From Pseudomonadota bacterium (lineage in GTDB: Bacteria; Pseudomonadota; Gammaproteobacteria; Acidiferrobacterales; UBA6901), in the NCBI GenBank assembly GCA_021819085.1, contig JAKASJ010000010.1:1-64000 (forward strand): a stretch of DNA of 64,000 bases, in the 5' to 3' direction. Positions within the stretch are counted from its first letter, which is position 1. Every line of letters starts with the position of its first letter. A program made the position numbers and the translations under genes. Positions 29,539 through 42,622 of the stretch are shown here, one piece after another. The notes under the pieces are model-generated. The model was not told where the DNA came from. It did not search any database and saw nothing but the letters and a program-made list of their open reading frames with translations.

Positions 29539-29647
29539 CATCGATGCTCCCTCGCCTCCCATCCTGATGCCTGCCTGATCATCATACCTCGGATCCACGG
29601 CACCGGTTCGTTGAATCTATCAGAACATAGTCACTCACCATAGCCAG

Positions 29648-29932
29648 TTGACTGATGGCACCTGTATGTCTATGTCCCCTTACAGATTTGCGGCACTGAG
29701 CGTTTTTGCACGTAAAATGGGCTTCCTGTCGAATCCGCTATGCGGCAGTGACAACAGCTGTGTGGCGGCGCTGATTCGCCAGCACCGCGTGCTCACTGTC
29801 TCGCGCTATGTTGCATCGCAGGGTCGCTGCCTGCGTCGTGACGGCCATATAGCCGTAGAGTATGGGACCGACGGTACCATTTGGCTGGGCGGCCATGCGG
29901 TAACCTGCGTGGACGGTTCCATATCCGTCTGA
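29648..29932 (+). pseudogene. C-terminal remnant of a PhzF-family isomerase
   Basis: The frame reads FLSNPLCGSDNSCVAALIRQ, then SRYVASQGRCLRRDGHIAVE, and ends WLGGHAVTCVDGSISV. These match the last third of PhzF-family proteins (ED..CGSGNGCVAAY..., YVARQGQ.LGRDGRI.V, VW.GG.AVTC..G). The N-terminal domain with the catalytic Glu is missing, so only about 90 of some 280 residues remain. It may be transcribed but should be inactive. Confidence 0.6.
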
Positions 29933-30091
29933 CTCTGCGCATGACAAAGAACTCCCTGCCTGGCAGCACTGCTGAAGCGGCGCCGCATGGGTCGGAGTGC
30001 TGGCCCGTGCGTGACTGCAGTCTGTGTTTAACCCCGATCCGCTTGCCCTTTCGATCTTTCGGCAAACCGGATGCCAGGGACAACCTCTTTC

Positions 30092-30850
30092 CTACAGCCC
30101 TGAATCGATTCCAATGCGCACTGTCGGAGCGGCAGCCGCGTGATCGCCGATAATCTTCTCCAGCAGGTCGTACCGGACACAAATATGCTGATTCTCATGG
30201 CTGACGATGTTCCGCCTTCTAAGATCGGCGAGGACGCTCGTCACCGTCTGCCGAGTCGTGCCAGCCATGTTCGCAATTTCCTGGTGCGTCAGAGGAATGG
30301 AGATTTCCACGTCATTGCCGGCAGGCACTCCATGGCGATCGGCCAGATGTTTGATGAGCCACAGGATCCGCGCATTAACATCTCCCGATATGAACCTCGT
30401 CAGCAAGTCTCCGAGCATATTCACTCGCCTGGAAAACATTGTCATGATGTATATCGCGAGCTTGCCGTGATTCTCAAGGTATTCCTGGAAGCGTTCATTC
30501 GCCATCACGAACACCTCGCTGTCATCACTTGCCTGCGCGCTGATGACTCTGCGCGTTCCACGCACCGTGTCGATAAGGCCAAACAACTCCCCGGACACGC
30601 AAAACCGCATGATGATCTCCCGCCCCTCCTCGGATAGCCGGTAGAGCTTTATCCGACCGCGTTGCAAAAAATAGACGTTCTGGTCGGGATCGCTGGCACG
30701 AAAAATGAAATCGCCCCTGCGAAATTTCCGGGGCTGCATGCAGGCGAGCAGATGGTCCAGCTCGTCTGCGGTCAGGCAAGCCGATATCCCACGGGTGGCA
30801 GGTAACCCGTCGCTGGCTTCGCGGTCCCCATTTCGTTCACGGTTAGTCAT
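30092..30850 (-). CDS. Crp/Fnr family transcriptional regulator (paralog 1)
   Basis: This 252-residue regulator has a cyclic-nucleotide-binding fold (residues 27-140, KFRRGDFIFRASDPDQNVYF). The dimer helix is followed by a winged HTH (LTHQEIANMAGTTRQTVTSV at 187-206). There is no N-terminal cysteine cluster as in FNR. The recognition helix has R200-Q201-T202-V203, with Gln where CRP and FNR have Glu. The second regulator at 50448 shares this feature at the same residue numbers. An imperfect repeat (GTGGC-N7-GCCAC at 30862-30878) just upstream of its start may be its operator. The signal sensed cannot be inferred. Confidence 0.85.
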   Translation of the reverse strand: MTNRERNGDREASDGLPATRGISACLTADELDHLLACMQPRKFRRGDFIFRASDPDQNVYFLQRGRIKLYRLSEEGREIIMRFCVSGELFGLIDTVRGTRRVISAQASDDSEVFVMANERFQEYLENHGKLAIYIMTMFSRRVNMLGDLLTRFISGDVNARILWLIKHLADRHGVPAGNDVEISIPLTHQEIANMAGTTRQTVTSVLADLRRRNIVSHENQHICVRYDLLEKIIGDHAAAAPTVRIGIDSGL

Positions 30851-31769
30851 GACAGTTCAAAGTGGCCCTCTGTGCCACAAATACATATTCACCAGTCCAA
30901 ACCATTGTGCCCCTCGCACAAACAGCGGATCGGCCCGGTCCGCGATCCTTCCCTGCCAAATCACCTGAAGACCGGCGATCCGCCAGATCGGCTGGCATCG
31001 GCGGCATGAAGTCCCTGGCCAACGACGTCGCAGAGACATCGCCAGCAGACACCTGCGCGGAATATCACGACACCACATTGCATCAAGACAATCCGCTACC
31101 GGAAAATCGGATACTCCATCACGCCCTGGCGGCAGCCGATACGCAGCTTTGAATAAATAATATTATTTAAGATGCGATGGAATTTTCCCCGTTCCGCCGA
31201 TTCGGCCCGAGCCGATCGGGCTACCGAAAGATCTGTCCTGGAAGACGTTTCTGGCAATTGCAGACATCCTACGTAACTGTGACGCATCCAAGGGAGGCAG
31301 GCAACACGTGGTACTTTACGGCGTCGATCCCGTTTGCAGCAAACCGCCGATGCGGCCGCGCGCCCTGGCGTTGCACCTGCAGGGCAGGTGTCGCTGCGGA
31401 CCATCCTTGCGATGGAACCGCGATGGCCCGCCCTCGCACATTGCGCGCATGTCCCCGACTCCTCATGCCCGCCACACCTGCCGTCGATACCGGACTGCCG
31501 CCCCCTCTGCCGCACATTCTGGTTGACTGCGCCCTATTCCCGCATTGTACAAAGTTTAGATCATAGCCCTCCGATTCAGCGGACGACCTTGCTCAGCGTT
31601 CTATAAAGGCCTTATTTGGCCGTATCAATACAATCACTACGACATGTCGGCCAGCCGACCACCATCCCTTAACATTTTTGTTTCAATCCTGTGACGACGT
31701 TTGCAGTGAGCATCGCATCGATGCGCCCGGGTAACGTGCAGGTCGCTGCGCAAGCAACAAGGAGGACTG
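30851..31769. other. Long intergenic region before the ATP synthase operon
   Basis: About 920 bases without a gene I can support. Overlapping short frames on both strands have no motifs. It contains a 16-bp AT palindrome (31154-31169), a TATAAA element (31602-31607) and CGACATGTCG (31640-31649). The promoter of the atp operon must lie in its right half. Confidence 0.4.
31154..31169. promoter_or_regulatory. 16-bp perfect AT palindrome
   Basis: TAAATAATATTATTTA is a perfect palindrome made only of A and T, in a stretch that is otherwise mostly GC. It lies 300 bases upstream of the Crp/Fnr gene start and 600 upstream of atpI. It could be a regulator or nucleoid-protein site. Confidence 0.35.
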
Positions 31770-32881
<1,112 letters not shown>

Positions 32882-32943
32882 CTTCCGCCTAACTCGTTTC
32901 GCAACGTAATGATTCTGTTCTCCACAGGTTCAAGAGAGGAAAA

Positions 32944-33288
32944 ATGATGACCACAGATATGATGACCACCATTTACGCATATACCGCGCTCGGCATCGGA
33001 ATCATGCTGGCCGCCGCAGGACTTGGATCGGCAATCGGATGGGGACTCATCTGCTCGAAGGCGCTTGAAGGCATAGCCCGGCAGCCCGAGCTGCGCCCGC
33101 TGTTGATGACGAACCTCTTCATCTTCGCAGGCCTGATGGAGTCCTTCCCCTTCATCATGATCGCCTTTGCCATGTGGTTCCTGTACGCGAATCCGGTCAT
33201 CGGCAGCCTGCATTCGGCCCTCATGGCAAGCGCGCCGCATGTTCCCGCAGTCGCCGCTTCGCAAACCCATATCGCAGGAGGCCACTAA
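32944..33288 (+). CDS. atpE: ATP synthase subunit c, long C-terminal tail
   Basis: This is the rotor ring subunit, a helical hairpin with the polar loop [11 protein letters not shown] and the ion-binding carboxylate Glu66 in [12 protein letters not shown]. Ser follows the Glu as in sodium rings. The first-helix position that is Gln in sodium-binding rings is Trp here ([12 protein letters not shown]), so proton coupling is more likely. The protein has 114 residues against the usual 70-90, with a Pro/Ala/His tail after the second helix. The ribosome binding site is GAGGAAAA. The stop overlaps the atpF start (TAATG). Confidence 0.93.
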   Translation: MMTTDMMTTIYAYTALGIGIMLAAAGLGSAIGWGLICSKALEGIARQPELRPLLMTNLFIFAGLMESFPFIMIAFAMWFLYANPVIGSLHSALMASAPHVPAVAASQTHIAGGH

Positions 33289-33776
33289 TGCATATCGACA
33301 TTACGCTTCTGGTACAGATCGTCGCCTTCATCGCGTTTGTGCTGTTCGTACGCTGGAAGCTCTGGTCACCGGTGACCAACGTACTCTCCCAGCGTCAGAA
33401 GCGTATTGCTGACAGTCTGGCGGTTGCGGAACGCGGACGGCGCGAGTCAGAGCTGGCCAGCAAACGTGCCCGGGAATTGTTGCGCGACGCCCATAAGCAG
33501 GCGGAAGAGATCATCGCCAAAGCCCAGCTGCAGGCAAGCCGCCTCATTGATGAGGCCAAGGCCACCGCCCGTGAAGAGGGTCAGCGTATCGTGGCTTCAT
33601 CTCGCGCCGAGGTCACACAGATGGTCAATCGCGCCAGACTCGAACTGCAGGGCGAAGTCGCCGACCTCGCAATCGCAGGCGCCAGAAAGATACTCCGCCG
33701 CGAGATCGACATGCAACGTCATGATGACGTTCTGGGAGATCTTCTCGACAACTTCTACAGGAAAACCGGGACATGA
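33288..33776 (+). CDS. atpF: ATP synthase subunit b
   Basis: This peripheral stalk subunit has 162 residues, starting [20 protein letters not shown]. It has one N-terminal membrane helix and a long charged helix ([20 protein letters not shown]...) that dimerises and reaches subunit delta. The start is the ATG overlapping the atpE stop. A longer frame upstream lies inside atpE and is excluded. It overlaps atpH by 4 bases. Confidence 0.95.
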   Translation: MHIDITLLVQIVAFIAFVLFVRWKLWSPVTNVLSQRQKRIADSLAVAERGRRESELASKRARELLRDAHKQAEEIIAKAQLQASRLIDEAKATAREEGQRIVASSRAEVTQMVNRARLELQGEVADLAIAGARKILRREIDMQRHDDVLGDLLDNFYRKTGT

Positions 33777-34309
33777 CTGAACGTCGCACCATCGCCAGAC
33801 CCTACGCCGCCGCCGCGTTTCAGGTGGCCCGTGATAACGGCCACCTTGATTCCTGGTCCGAAGCCCTGGGTTTCATGGCAGCGGTGTCCAGGGATAAGCG
33901 CATGCACGCAGTGCTGCGCGACCGCACACGGCCTAAATCCGAAATCATTCAACTGTTCATCGAGGTCTGCGGCAGCCGCATCGACGAGAAAAACAGAAAC
34001 TTCATCCGCATCGCCGCAGAGAACGGCCGTCTGCCGCTGCTCCCGGAGATTTACGAGATGTATGAAGAGCTGCGCGCCGAACACGAACGTCGCGTCAATG
34101 CCGAGGTCATTTCGGCATTCCCCCTTTCGGCTGCGCATCGCAACCGCATCGCGACTGTCATGAAAGCGCGTTTCGGAAAGGATCTAAAACTTGAGTGGGG
34201 TACGAACCCGGAACTTCTGGGCGGAATCGTAGTGCGTGCTCATGACATGGTAATAGACGCGTCGGTGAACGGCTGGCTTACCGATATGGCAAACAGCCTG
34301 ACTCAATAA
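33773..34309 (+). CDS. atpH: ATP synthase subunit delta
   Basis: This 178-residue peripheral stalk protein links F1 to subunit b. It shows the family pattern [20 protein letters not shown] at the N terminus and [20 protein letters not shown], then [20 protein letters not shown] near the C terminus. It overlaps atpF by 4 bases and precedes atpA by 12 bases. Confidence 0.95.
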   Translation: MTERRTIARPYAAAAFQVARDNGHLDSWSEALGFMAAVSRDKRMHAVLRDRTRPKSEIIQLFIEVCGSRIDEKNRNFIRIAAENGRLPLLPEIYEMYEELRAEHERRVNAEVISAFPLSAAHRNRIATVMKARFGKDLKLEWGTNPELLGGIVVRAHDMVIDASVNGWLTDMANSLTQ

Positions 34310-34321
34310 GGAATAACACAC

Positions 34322-35863
<1,542 letters not shown>

Positions 35864-35897
35864 CGCGCACCCCTGCCCGCGCACCGGGACGCTAGCC

Positions 35898-36758
35898 ATG
35901 GCCGCCGGCAAGGAAATCCGCAACCAGATCAGGAGCGTGCGCAACACGCAGAAGATCACCCGTGCGATGGAGATGGTGGCCGCAAGCAAGATGCGCCGCG
36001 CCCAGGAGCGCATGCGCGCCGCCCGCCCCTATGCCGACAAGATCCGCGGGGTGATCGGCCACCTGCACTACGCCCACCCCGAGTACCGCCACCCCTTCCT
36101 CGAAAGCCGCACGATCCGCCGCGCCGGGGTGATCCTCGTCACCTCCGACCGCGGGCTGTGCGGGGGGCTTAACACCAATGTGCTGCGGGCAACGATCCGC
36201 CAGATGCGCGCCTGGCACGAGCAGGGCATCGAGCCCGATGTGTGCACCATCGGCTCGAAGGGCTTCGGCTTCATGAAGCGCATCGGGGCGAACGTCATCG
36301 CGCACACCCCGAAGCTTGGCGATGCCCCGCGCGTGGAAGATCTCATCGGCGGGGTGAAGATCATGCTCGATGCCTACAGCAGCGGGCGCCTCGATTGTCT
36401 GCACATCGCGTTTAACCGCTTCATCAACACCATGTCGCAGCAGCCGTTCATCGAGCAGCTGCTGCCGCTCGAGGGCAGCGAGGAGCCTGAGCTCAAGCAT
36501 TACTGGGACTATCTCTACGAGCCCGACGCGAAGGAGGTGCTCGATGACCTGCTGCGCCGCTACATCGAAACCCAGGTCTACCGCGGTGTTGTCGAGAACC
36601 TTGCCTGCGAGCAGTCGGCACGCATGGTCGCCATGAAGGCGGCCTCCGACAACGCCGGCAAGCTCATCGATGAGCTCAAGCTTCGCTACAACAAGGCGCG
36701 CCAGGCGGCGATCACCCAGGAGCTGTCGGAGATCGTCGGCGGGGCGGCGGCCGTCTAG
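35898..36758 (+). CDS. atpG: ATP synthase subunit gamma
   Basis: The central rotor shaft has 286 residues from [20 protein letters not shown]. The conserved N- and C-terminal coiled-coil helices ([20 protein letters not shown] and [20 protein letters not shown]) and the middle [12 protein letters not shown] are present. The upstream 32 codons in frame lie inside atpA and are excluded. The gap to atpA is 34 bases. Confidence 0.96.
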   Translation: MAAGKEIRNQIRSVRNTQKITRAMEMVAASKMRRAQERMRAARPYADKIRGVIGHLHYAHPEYRHPFLESRTIRRAGVILVTSDRGLCGGLNTNVLRATIRQMRAWHEQGIEPDVCTIGSKGFGFMKRIGANVIAHTPKLGDAPRVEDLIGGVKIMLDAYSSGRLDCLHIAFNRFINTMSQQPFIEQLLPLEGSEEPELKHYWDYLYEPDAKEVLDDLLRRYIETQVYRGVVENLACEQSARMVAMKAASDNAGKLIDELKLRYNKARQAAITQELSEIVGGAAAV

Positions 36759-36796
36759 TGCGCCCGAAACTGAATCCAACGGGGATACACATCTAA

Positions 36797-38173
<1,377 letters not shown>

Positions 38174-38205
38174 AGGCCGTTGTCATTTAAGGAGAAATCA
38201 AGACC

Positions 38206-38631
38206 ATGGCCATGACCCTGCATGTGGACATCGTCAGCGCCGAGCAGGAGATCTACTCCGGGGCCGCCGAGATGCTGCTCGCCCCCCTCGAGACCGGGGA
38301 GATTGGCGTGCTGCCGCGCCACTCCCCGCTGCTCGCGCGCCTGAGGCCCGGGGAGGTGCGGGTGCGCATGGGCGGGCGCGAGGACCTCTACTTCTACGTC
38401 TCGGGCGGGCTCCTTGAGATCCAGCCCCATGTGGTCACCGTGCTGGCCGACACCGCCCTGCGGGCCAAGGACATCGATGAGGCGGCCGTCCTCAAGGCCA
38501 AGGCAGCCGCCGAGGAGGCCATGAAAAGCCGCCAGTCCGGCATCGAATACGCCCGGGCCCAGGCCGATCTCGCCCAGGCGGTGGCGCAGCTGCGCACGGT
38601 GAGGAAGCTGCGCGAAAAACTGCCGCACTGA
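38206..38631 (+). CDS. atpC: ATP synthase subunit epsilon
   Basis: The 141-residue regulatory shaft subunit has an N-terminal beta-sandwich ([40 protein letters not shown]) and a C-terminal helical hairpin that can inhibit hydrolysis. It is the last gene of the operon. A GC-rich hairpin follows at 38635-38661. Confidence 0.96.
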   Translation: MAMTLHVDIVSAEQEIYSGAAEMLLAPLETGEIGVLPRHSPLLARLRPGEVRVRMGGREDLYFYVSGGLLEIQPHVVTVLADTALRAKDIDEAAVLKAKAAAEEAMKSRQSGIEYARAQADLAQAVAQLRTVRKLREKLPH

Positions 38632-38634
38632 ACC

Positions 38635-38661
38635 GCCGGGGGAGAGCGTCGTGTCCCCGGC
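38635..38661 (+). terminator. GC-rich hairpin after atpC
   Basis: GCCGGGG and CCCCGGC are separated by 13 bases, starting 4 bases after the atpC stop. There is no T run, so if it ends the atp message it would be Rho-assisted or only protect the 3' end. Confidence 0.35.
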
Positions 38662-38777
38662 CGGACACGCCCATCCCGCGCGCCTTGAACCCAGGCGGCA
38701 TGAATTGATCCAGCAGTCACCGGGATACTGACTCCCGAAAACGCCCGCGGCGTGCCAACTCGGCTGCGCGGCGGCGT

Positions 38778-39413
38778 TTACACCACGGGCGGAGGAGCAC
38801 TGTCCCGGAATGCCGGCAGCAGCTCCAGGGCTCCCATCACCGCCGCAATTGCCGGGAACCGGGACATGTCCACGGCAAATTGCCGCGATGCCTTGACCTG
38901 CGGATACAGAAATATGTCGGCTGCAGTGACCGAATCTCCGAGCGAATAGCTGCCGGCATGGGATTCGACAATCCGGTTCAGGCCCTCGAAACGACGATCG
39001 ATCCAGTAGCGGCACCAGGCCTGAGTATCTGCGTCCGTAGCCTTGAATTGCTCCTTGAGGCGTTCCCGCAGGGCGTTGTTGTGCATGGGCTGGATGACGG
39101 AGTTGACTACTTCCACAAGGGCCCGGACGCGCGCCCGCTGCAACGCATCGCCAGGAAATAACGGCGGCAGCGGTCGGGTCTCTTCCAGGTACTCGATGAT
39201 GGCAACGGTCTGGAACAGGCGCTGCCCGTCGATCTCGAGGCAGGGCACCTGCCGCGTCGGGGATACCGCAGCGTATGACGTCGAAAGATGCTCGCCGGTA
39301 CGAAGGTCGATCCAGACCGGTTCGTAGGCAACTCTCTTCAACGCCAATGCGATCCGGATGCGCCAGGACGAAGAAGACATCGTCGCCTGATAAAGTCGCG
39401 CAATGTCGCTCAT
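38778..39413 (-). CDS. maiA: Zeta-class glutathione transferase / maleylacetoacetate isomerase
   Basis: This 211-residue GST-fold protein has the zeta-class start LYQATMSSSSWRIRIALALK (the usual motif is SSCSxRVRIAL; the Cys is Ser here). RQVPCLEIDGQRLFQTVAII is the glutathione-binding beta strand, and FLYPQVKASRQFAVDMSRFP marks the C-terminal domain. Maleylacetoacetate isomerase acts in tyrosine breakdown, but no other gene of that pathway is nearby. A general glutathione-dependent isomerase role is equally possible. Confidence 0.75.
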   Translation of the reverse strand: MSDIARLYQATMSSSSWRIRIALALKRVAYEPVWIDLRTGEHLSTSYAAVSPTRQVPCLEIDGQRLFQTVAIIEYLEETRPLPPLFPGDALQRARVRALVEVVNSVIQPMHNNALRERLKEQFKATDADTQAWCRYWIDRRFEGLNRIVESHAGSYSLGDSVTAADIFLYPQVKASRQFAVDMSRFPAIAAVMGALELLPAFRDSAPPPVV

Positions 39414-39638
39414 GGGATTCTATATCCTAAAATGGCTGCGCAGACTTGCGCAAATGTAACCGGCGGGTCCGGACACGAATGCCCTGTCGGCGATTTCATT
39501 TGTCGTGCTGAAGCGTCCGGGCAGATGCAGATTCCGTGCTGTCACGAAGTGCCTATGCCGCCTGCGCCGTTTGCCGGGTCACGCCCAGGCTGTGCATGAC
39601 GTTGGCACGCATGGACTCCCGCCGCCGAGGAGGGCTGC

Positions 39639-40259
39639 TCAGATTTCGATCAGGCCGTCGGGCAGTTCGTCAGTTCCATCAGGTTCCCGGGGATAATGGG
39701 TATGCATCGCCTCGCCGCAGGCAGTGATTGCCGTGACAAATCCTTCCACGACCTCTCCTCTGGCGACACGATCGACAAAGGCCTGGACGATGCCGGCCCA
39801 ATGGGCCTCACCGAGCTTTTCATGGATACCCCGGTCGGCGACGATCTCGACGTAGCGTTCCGCGAGCGACACGAAGAACAGTACGCCTGAGTGTTCCCGG
39901 GTCAGGTGCACGCCCTGAAGATAGAATTGCGCCTTAGCAAGACGGCCGGCGCGTGCATGCTTGACGGATCGGGGGATCAGCCCCAGGTGCAGTGACGGGA
40001 TAAACAGCAGCAACAGACTGAGAACGATAAAAACTCCCAGTTGAATCTGGTACACGTGTCCGTAGGATATCGACACCGACATCAACAGGAACACTCCCGG
40101 CACCAGGAGCGCCAGGAGCGCCACCCACAGCAGCGGCAAGAACAAATAATGGTCGCTCGCCCGCGCCACTACTGCCACGAATTCCCCGCTGGTATTCTTT
40201 TCCGCCGCGTGGATAGCGGCGGTAATGCGCGCCCGGTCTTGATCGCTGAACGTGATCAT
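39639..40259 (-). CDS. TPM-domain membrane protein (COG3762)
   Basis: The 206-residue product begins with ITAAIHAAEKNTSGEFVAVV. It has two adjacent membrane helices (about residues 38-62 and 72-92) and then SGVLFFVSLAERYVEIVADR, the core strand of the TPM fold, followed by a soluble tail ending in DGLIEI. It is the third gene of the LemA-YgcG-TPM set, 9 bases after the YgcG-like gene. Such trios are widespread and are thought to act in membrane-protein quality control. The exact role is unknown. Confidence 0.75.
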   Translation of the reverse strand: MITFSDQDRARITAAIHAAEKNTSGEFVAVVARASDHYLFLPLLWVALLALLVPGVFLLMSVSISYGHVYQIQLGVFIVLSLLLLFIPSLHLGLIPRSVKHARAGRLAKAQFYLQGVHLTREHSGVLFFVSLAERYVEIVADRGIHEKLGEAHWAGIVQAFVDRVARGEVVEGFVTAITACGEAMHTHYPREPDGTDELPDGLIEI

Positions 40260-40268
40260 ATTGCCCTC

Positions 40269-41108
40269 CTACCAGCCGCCCGAGGCGCCGCCACCACCGA
40301 ATGACCCGCCGCCGCCCGAAAAACCGCCGAACCCTCCCCCGAAGCCGCCGCCACCCCCGCCCAGGCCCGAAAGCAGGCCGAGCGCCAACCATCCGAGCAT
40401 GCTTCCGCCGGAACCCCCGCGCGGCCCGGATGGTCCTGCGCCCGGACCACCCGGGCCGGGACCGGGCCTGTTGGAACCGCGAAAGAAAAACAGGGCGATG
40501 AGCGGTGAGAAGATAAACAGGAGAACCACCAGCATCAGGGCCCCGGTGCCAGCCTTCTCACGCGTCTGGGCGCTGCGTGCGGCAGCGGCGTGATCACCGA
40601 TGACGGACAGGATCGCGTCCGAACCCGCCACGATTCCGCCGGAGAAATCACCCCGCTTGAACCGGGGTACGATAATGTTGTGAATGATCTCGAAGCTCGC
40701 CGCATCGGTCAGCGTGCCTTCGAGCCCATAGCCAACCTCGATACGCACCTTCTTCCCGCCCGCGTCCACGATCAGCAGCGCGCCGTTGTTCTTGCCTTTC
40801 TGGCCGATCCCCCAGTGGCGTCCCAGCTGGTAGCCGTACTCGTCGATGGGATAACCGTGCAATGACGGCAGCGTCACCACCACTACCTGGTTGGAGGTGT
40901 GTCGGGCATACTGGAGGAGTTTCTGCGCCAATGCCTGGCGCACCTGCGGTGACAGCAGGTTAGCATCGTCAACCACCGGCCCGGTCAGGGCCGGAAACGC
41001 CGGCCTCCCCGCGTCGAGCACATTGCTACCCGCCGCTCCGACGGGGTACACAACCAGCATCAATACACACAGTATCACCCACCGCAGCAGCATAGCCAGG
41101 CGTTCCAT
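40269..41108 (-). CDS. YgcG-like TPM-domain protein with Gly-rich tail
   Basis: This 279-residue protein has a signal peptide (MERLAMLLRWVILCVLMLVV, cleavage after about residue 25). A periplasmic TPM domain follows (LTGPVVDDANLLSPQVRQAL, then GLEGTLTDAASFEIIHNIIV). One membrane helix lies near 190-212, and a C-terminal run of Gly, Phe and Ser forms a disordered tail. It is encoded 3 bases after the lemA-like gene. TPM proteins of this type accompany LemA. Confidence 0.8.
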   Translation of the reverse strand: MERLAMLLRWVILCVLMLVVYPVGAAGSNVLDAGRPAFPALTGPVVDDANLLSPQVRQALAQKLLQYARHTSNQVVVVTLPSLHGYPIDEYGYQLGRHWGIGQKGKNNGALLIVDAGGKKVRIEVGYGLEGTLTDAASFEIIHNIIVPRFKRGDFSGGIVAGSDAILSVIGDHAAAARSAQTREKAGTGALMLVVLLFIFSPLIALFFFRGSNRPGPGPGGPGAGPSGPRGGSGGSMLGWLALGLLSGLGGGGGGFGGGFGGFSGGGGSFGGGGASGGW

Positions 41109-41111
41109 GAC

Positions 41112-41717
41112 TTAGAACTTGACCTGCGGCGGCTGCATGGATTGCGTGGAAATGGTGAAATTCTGGATCGGCGCGTAGCTGCTGTAAAAGAGCGAGTGAT
41201 ACCAGCGGCCGGGAATAGTGGTGAGTTCGGTATCGTACTGCTGGACTGCAAGAATATAGTCGCGGCGCGCCACCGCGATGCGATTCTCGGTACCCTCCAG
41301 CTGCGCCTGCAGCATGAGGAAATTCTGGTCGGCCTTCAGGTTCGGATAATTCTCGGTGACCGCCATGAGACGCGACAGCGCCCCGCCCAGGGTCGCCTGG
41401 TTGCGTTCGAACTGCCGAAAGGCTGCGGGGTTGGTAAGAATATCGGCAGGAATTCGGGTCTGGGTAACCTTGGCGCGCGCCTCGGTCACCGCCTCCAGGA
41501 CGCTGCTTTCGTGGGCGGCGTAACCCTTGACTGTCGCCACGAGGTTGGGAATGAGGTCGGTACGCCGCTGATACTCGTTGAGCACCTGACTCCAGGCCGC
41601 AGTAACCGCCTGCTTGTAGGTCGGAATGTTATTGATGCCGCAGCCGGTGAGCATCGCCATGAGACCAAACATCACGGCGACAACCGAAAGTTTTCCGATA
41701 TAGCGCAGGCCTCTCAT
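41112..41717 (-). CDS. lemA: LemA family lipoprotein
   Basis: The 201-residue product has an N-terminal lipobox LTGC (Cys26) and then the LemA helices. It shows AWSQVLNEYQRRTDLIPNLV, the conserved ATVKGYAAHESSVLEAVTEA, and LKADQNFLMLQAQLEGTENR. LemA proteins are helical envelope proteins of unclear role, usually paired with TPM-domain proteins as here. It is the first gene of the three-gene minus-strand operon. Confidence 0.88.
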   Translation of the reverse strand: MRGLRYIGKLSVVAVMFGLMAMLTGCGINNIPTYKQAVTAAWSQVLNEYQRRTDLIPNLVATVKGYAAHESSVLEAVTEARAKVTQTRIPADILTNPAAFRQFERNQATLGGALSRLMAVTENYPNLKADQNFLMLQAQLEGTENRIAVARRDYILAVQQYDTELTTIPGRWYHSLFYSSYAPIQNFTISTQSMQPPQVKF

Positions 41718-42163
41718 TGTATCTCCTGGAAAAATGGCAATTCTCGGACGCGCCGGGGACGCTACAGCCGCCAGCCCACACTGTCAAGCTCGGAAAGCTG
41801 TCAGTCCCCCGTTGAAAACCACCAGGCTGCGCCTGCGGGCTCCTGGCGCCCGACCCCAGCCATGCTAAACCCGGAAATGGCAGCGGCAGCCAGCCTCTGT
41901 TCCGCCCCGCGCCATCCGACCGGTCACGCCACAACCGCACCCATGGCACCGCCGCCGCGCACTGCGAAAGAACCGTATTCGATCATGCCGCCAATGCCGG
42001 GGAAATCGGAGCATGACTCCCGAGCATGGCCATGAACGCCGCCCGCACGGGACAATGCCCCCGGAACAAGTCATCCGCGGCCAACCCGCACAGCGCTGAA
42101 GTCCATTTTTCCAGAACAGCGCAGACCAATCGTCGCGTCTGGCCTGCGTCAAGCAAGGGGATT
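41718..42163. other. Gene-free region between lemA and the zinc-ribbon gene
   Basis: About 450 bases holding the divergent promoters of lemA (left) and the small zinc-ribbon gene (right). Frames on both strands show some codon-like patterning. A minus-strand stretch reads CSDFPGIGGMIEYGSFAVRG without a start, and I could not tie it to a family. Confidence 0.35.
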
Positions 42164-42181
42164 CACCGGACCAGTCCGGTG
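42164..42181. promoter_or_regulatory. Operator-like palindrome before the zinc-ribbon gene
   Basis: CACCGGAC-CA-GTCCGGTG has 8-base perfect arms with a 2-base centre. It sits just before an AT-rich TACACTATTATTAG stretch that could be the -10 region, about 55 bases upstream of the ATG at 42236. The position suits a repressor or activator site. Confidence 0.4.
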
Positions 42182-42235
42182 CAGTACACTATTATTAGAT
42201 CCTGTTCACCCCGGCAAGATACCGCCTCTGGAATC

Positions 42236-42460
42236 ATGAGAAAGAGACACTGCACCTGTGGCGCCGACGGCGATGTGCACCGCGAGACGCGCCGCACGGC
42301 GGACGGGCGCGAGGAGATCGTCTACCGCGTGATCTGCCCCGTATGCGGGCAGATCGGCCCGGCGGTTCCGGCGGAGGGCAAGGACGAATCGGTCGTTATC
42401 GCCGAAGCCGTCGAGGCATGGAATGTCATGATTGCCAGCGTCCGCCCTCTGGAAGCCTGA
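42236..42460 (+). CDS. Small Lar-like zinc-ribbon protein
   Basis: The 74-residue product starts MRKRHCTCGADGDVHRETRR, with a second knuckle VICPVCGQIGPAV and the end AVEAWNVMIASV. Two CxC/CxxC pairs and a closing A...WN helix are the layout of the Lar (restriction alleviation) zinc-ribbon family found in phages and plasmids. A longer upstream frame is rejected as non-coding. It stands alone, so a role in restriction is only suggested by the fold. Confidence 0.6.
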   Translation: MRKRHCTCGADGDVHRETRRTADGREEIVYRVICPVCGQIGPAVPAEGKDESVVIAEAVEAWNVMIASVRPLEA

Positions 42461-42622
42461 TCGGACCGGAGGACGCGAAACACGGAAAACCTGCGGGATT
42501 CTTTTCAAACCGCAGGATTCACAAGCCCTGAAACGCGACACACACCAGGCTGGCGCAATTCCCGCAGGCCCTTCGCAAACCAGCCGCATCCGGCATGCAA
42601 CGCGCCATCGCGAACTTCCCGG

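Noticed and set aside
31096-31515. 139-residue minus-strand open frame before the atp operon
   Set aside because: No motif, start signal or codon bias.
32944-33288. Sodium-translocating ATP synthase
   Set aside because: Glu-Ser in helix 2 fits, but the required Gln in helix 1 is Trp, so the sodium signature is incomplete.
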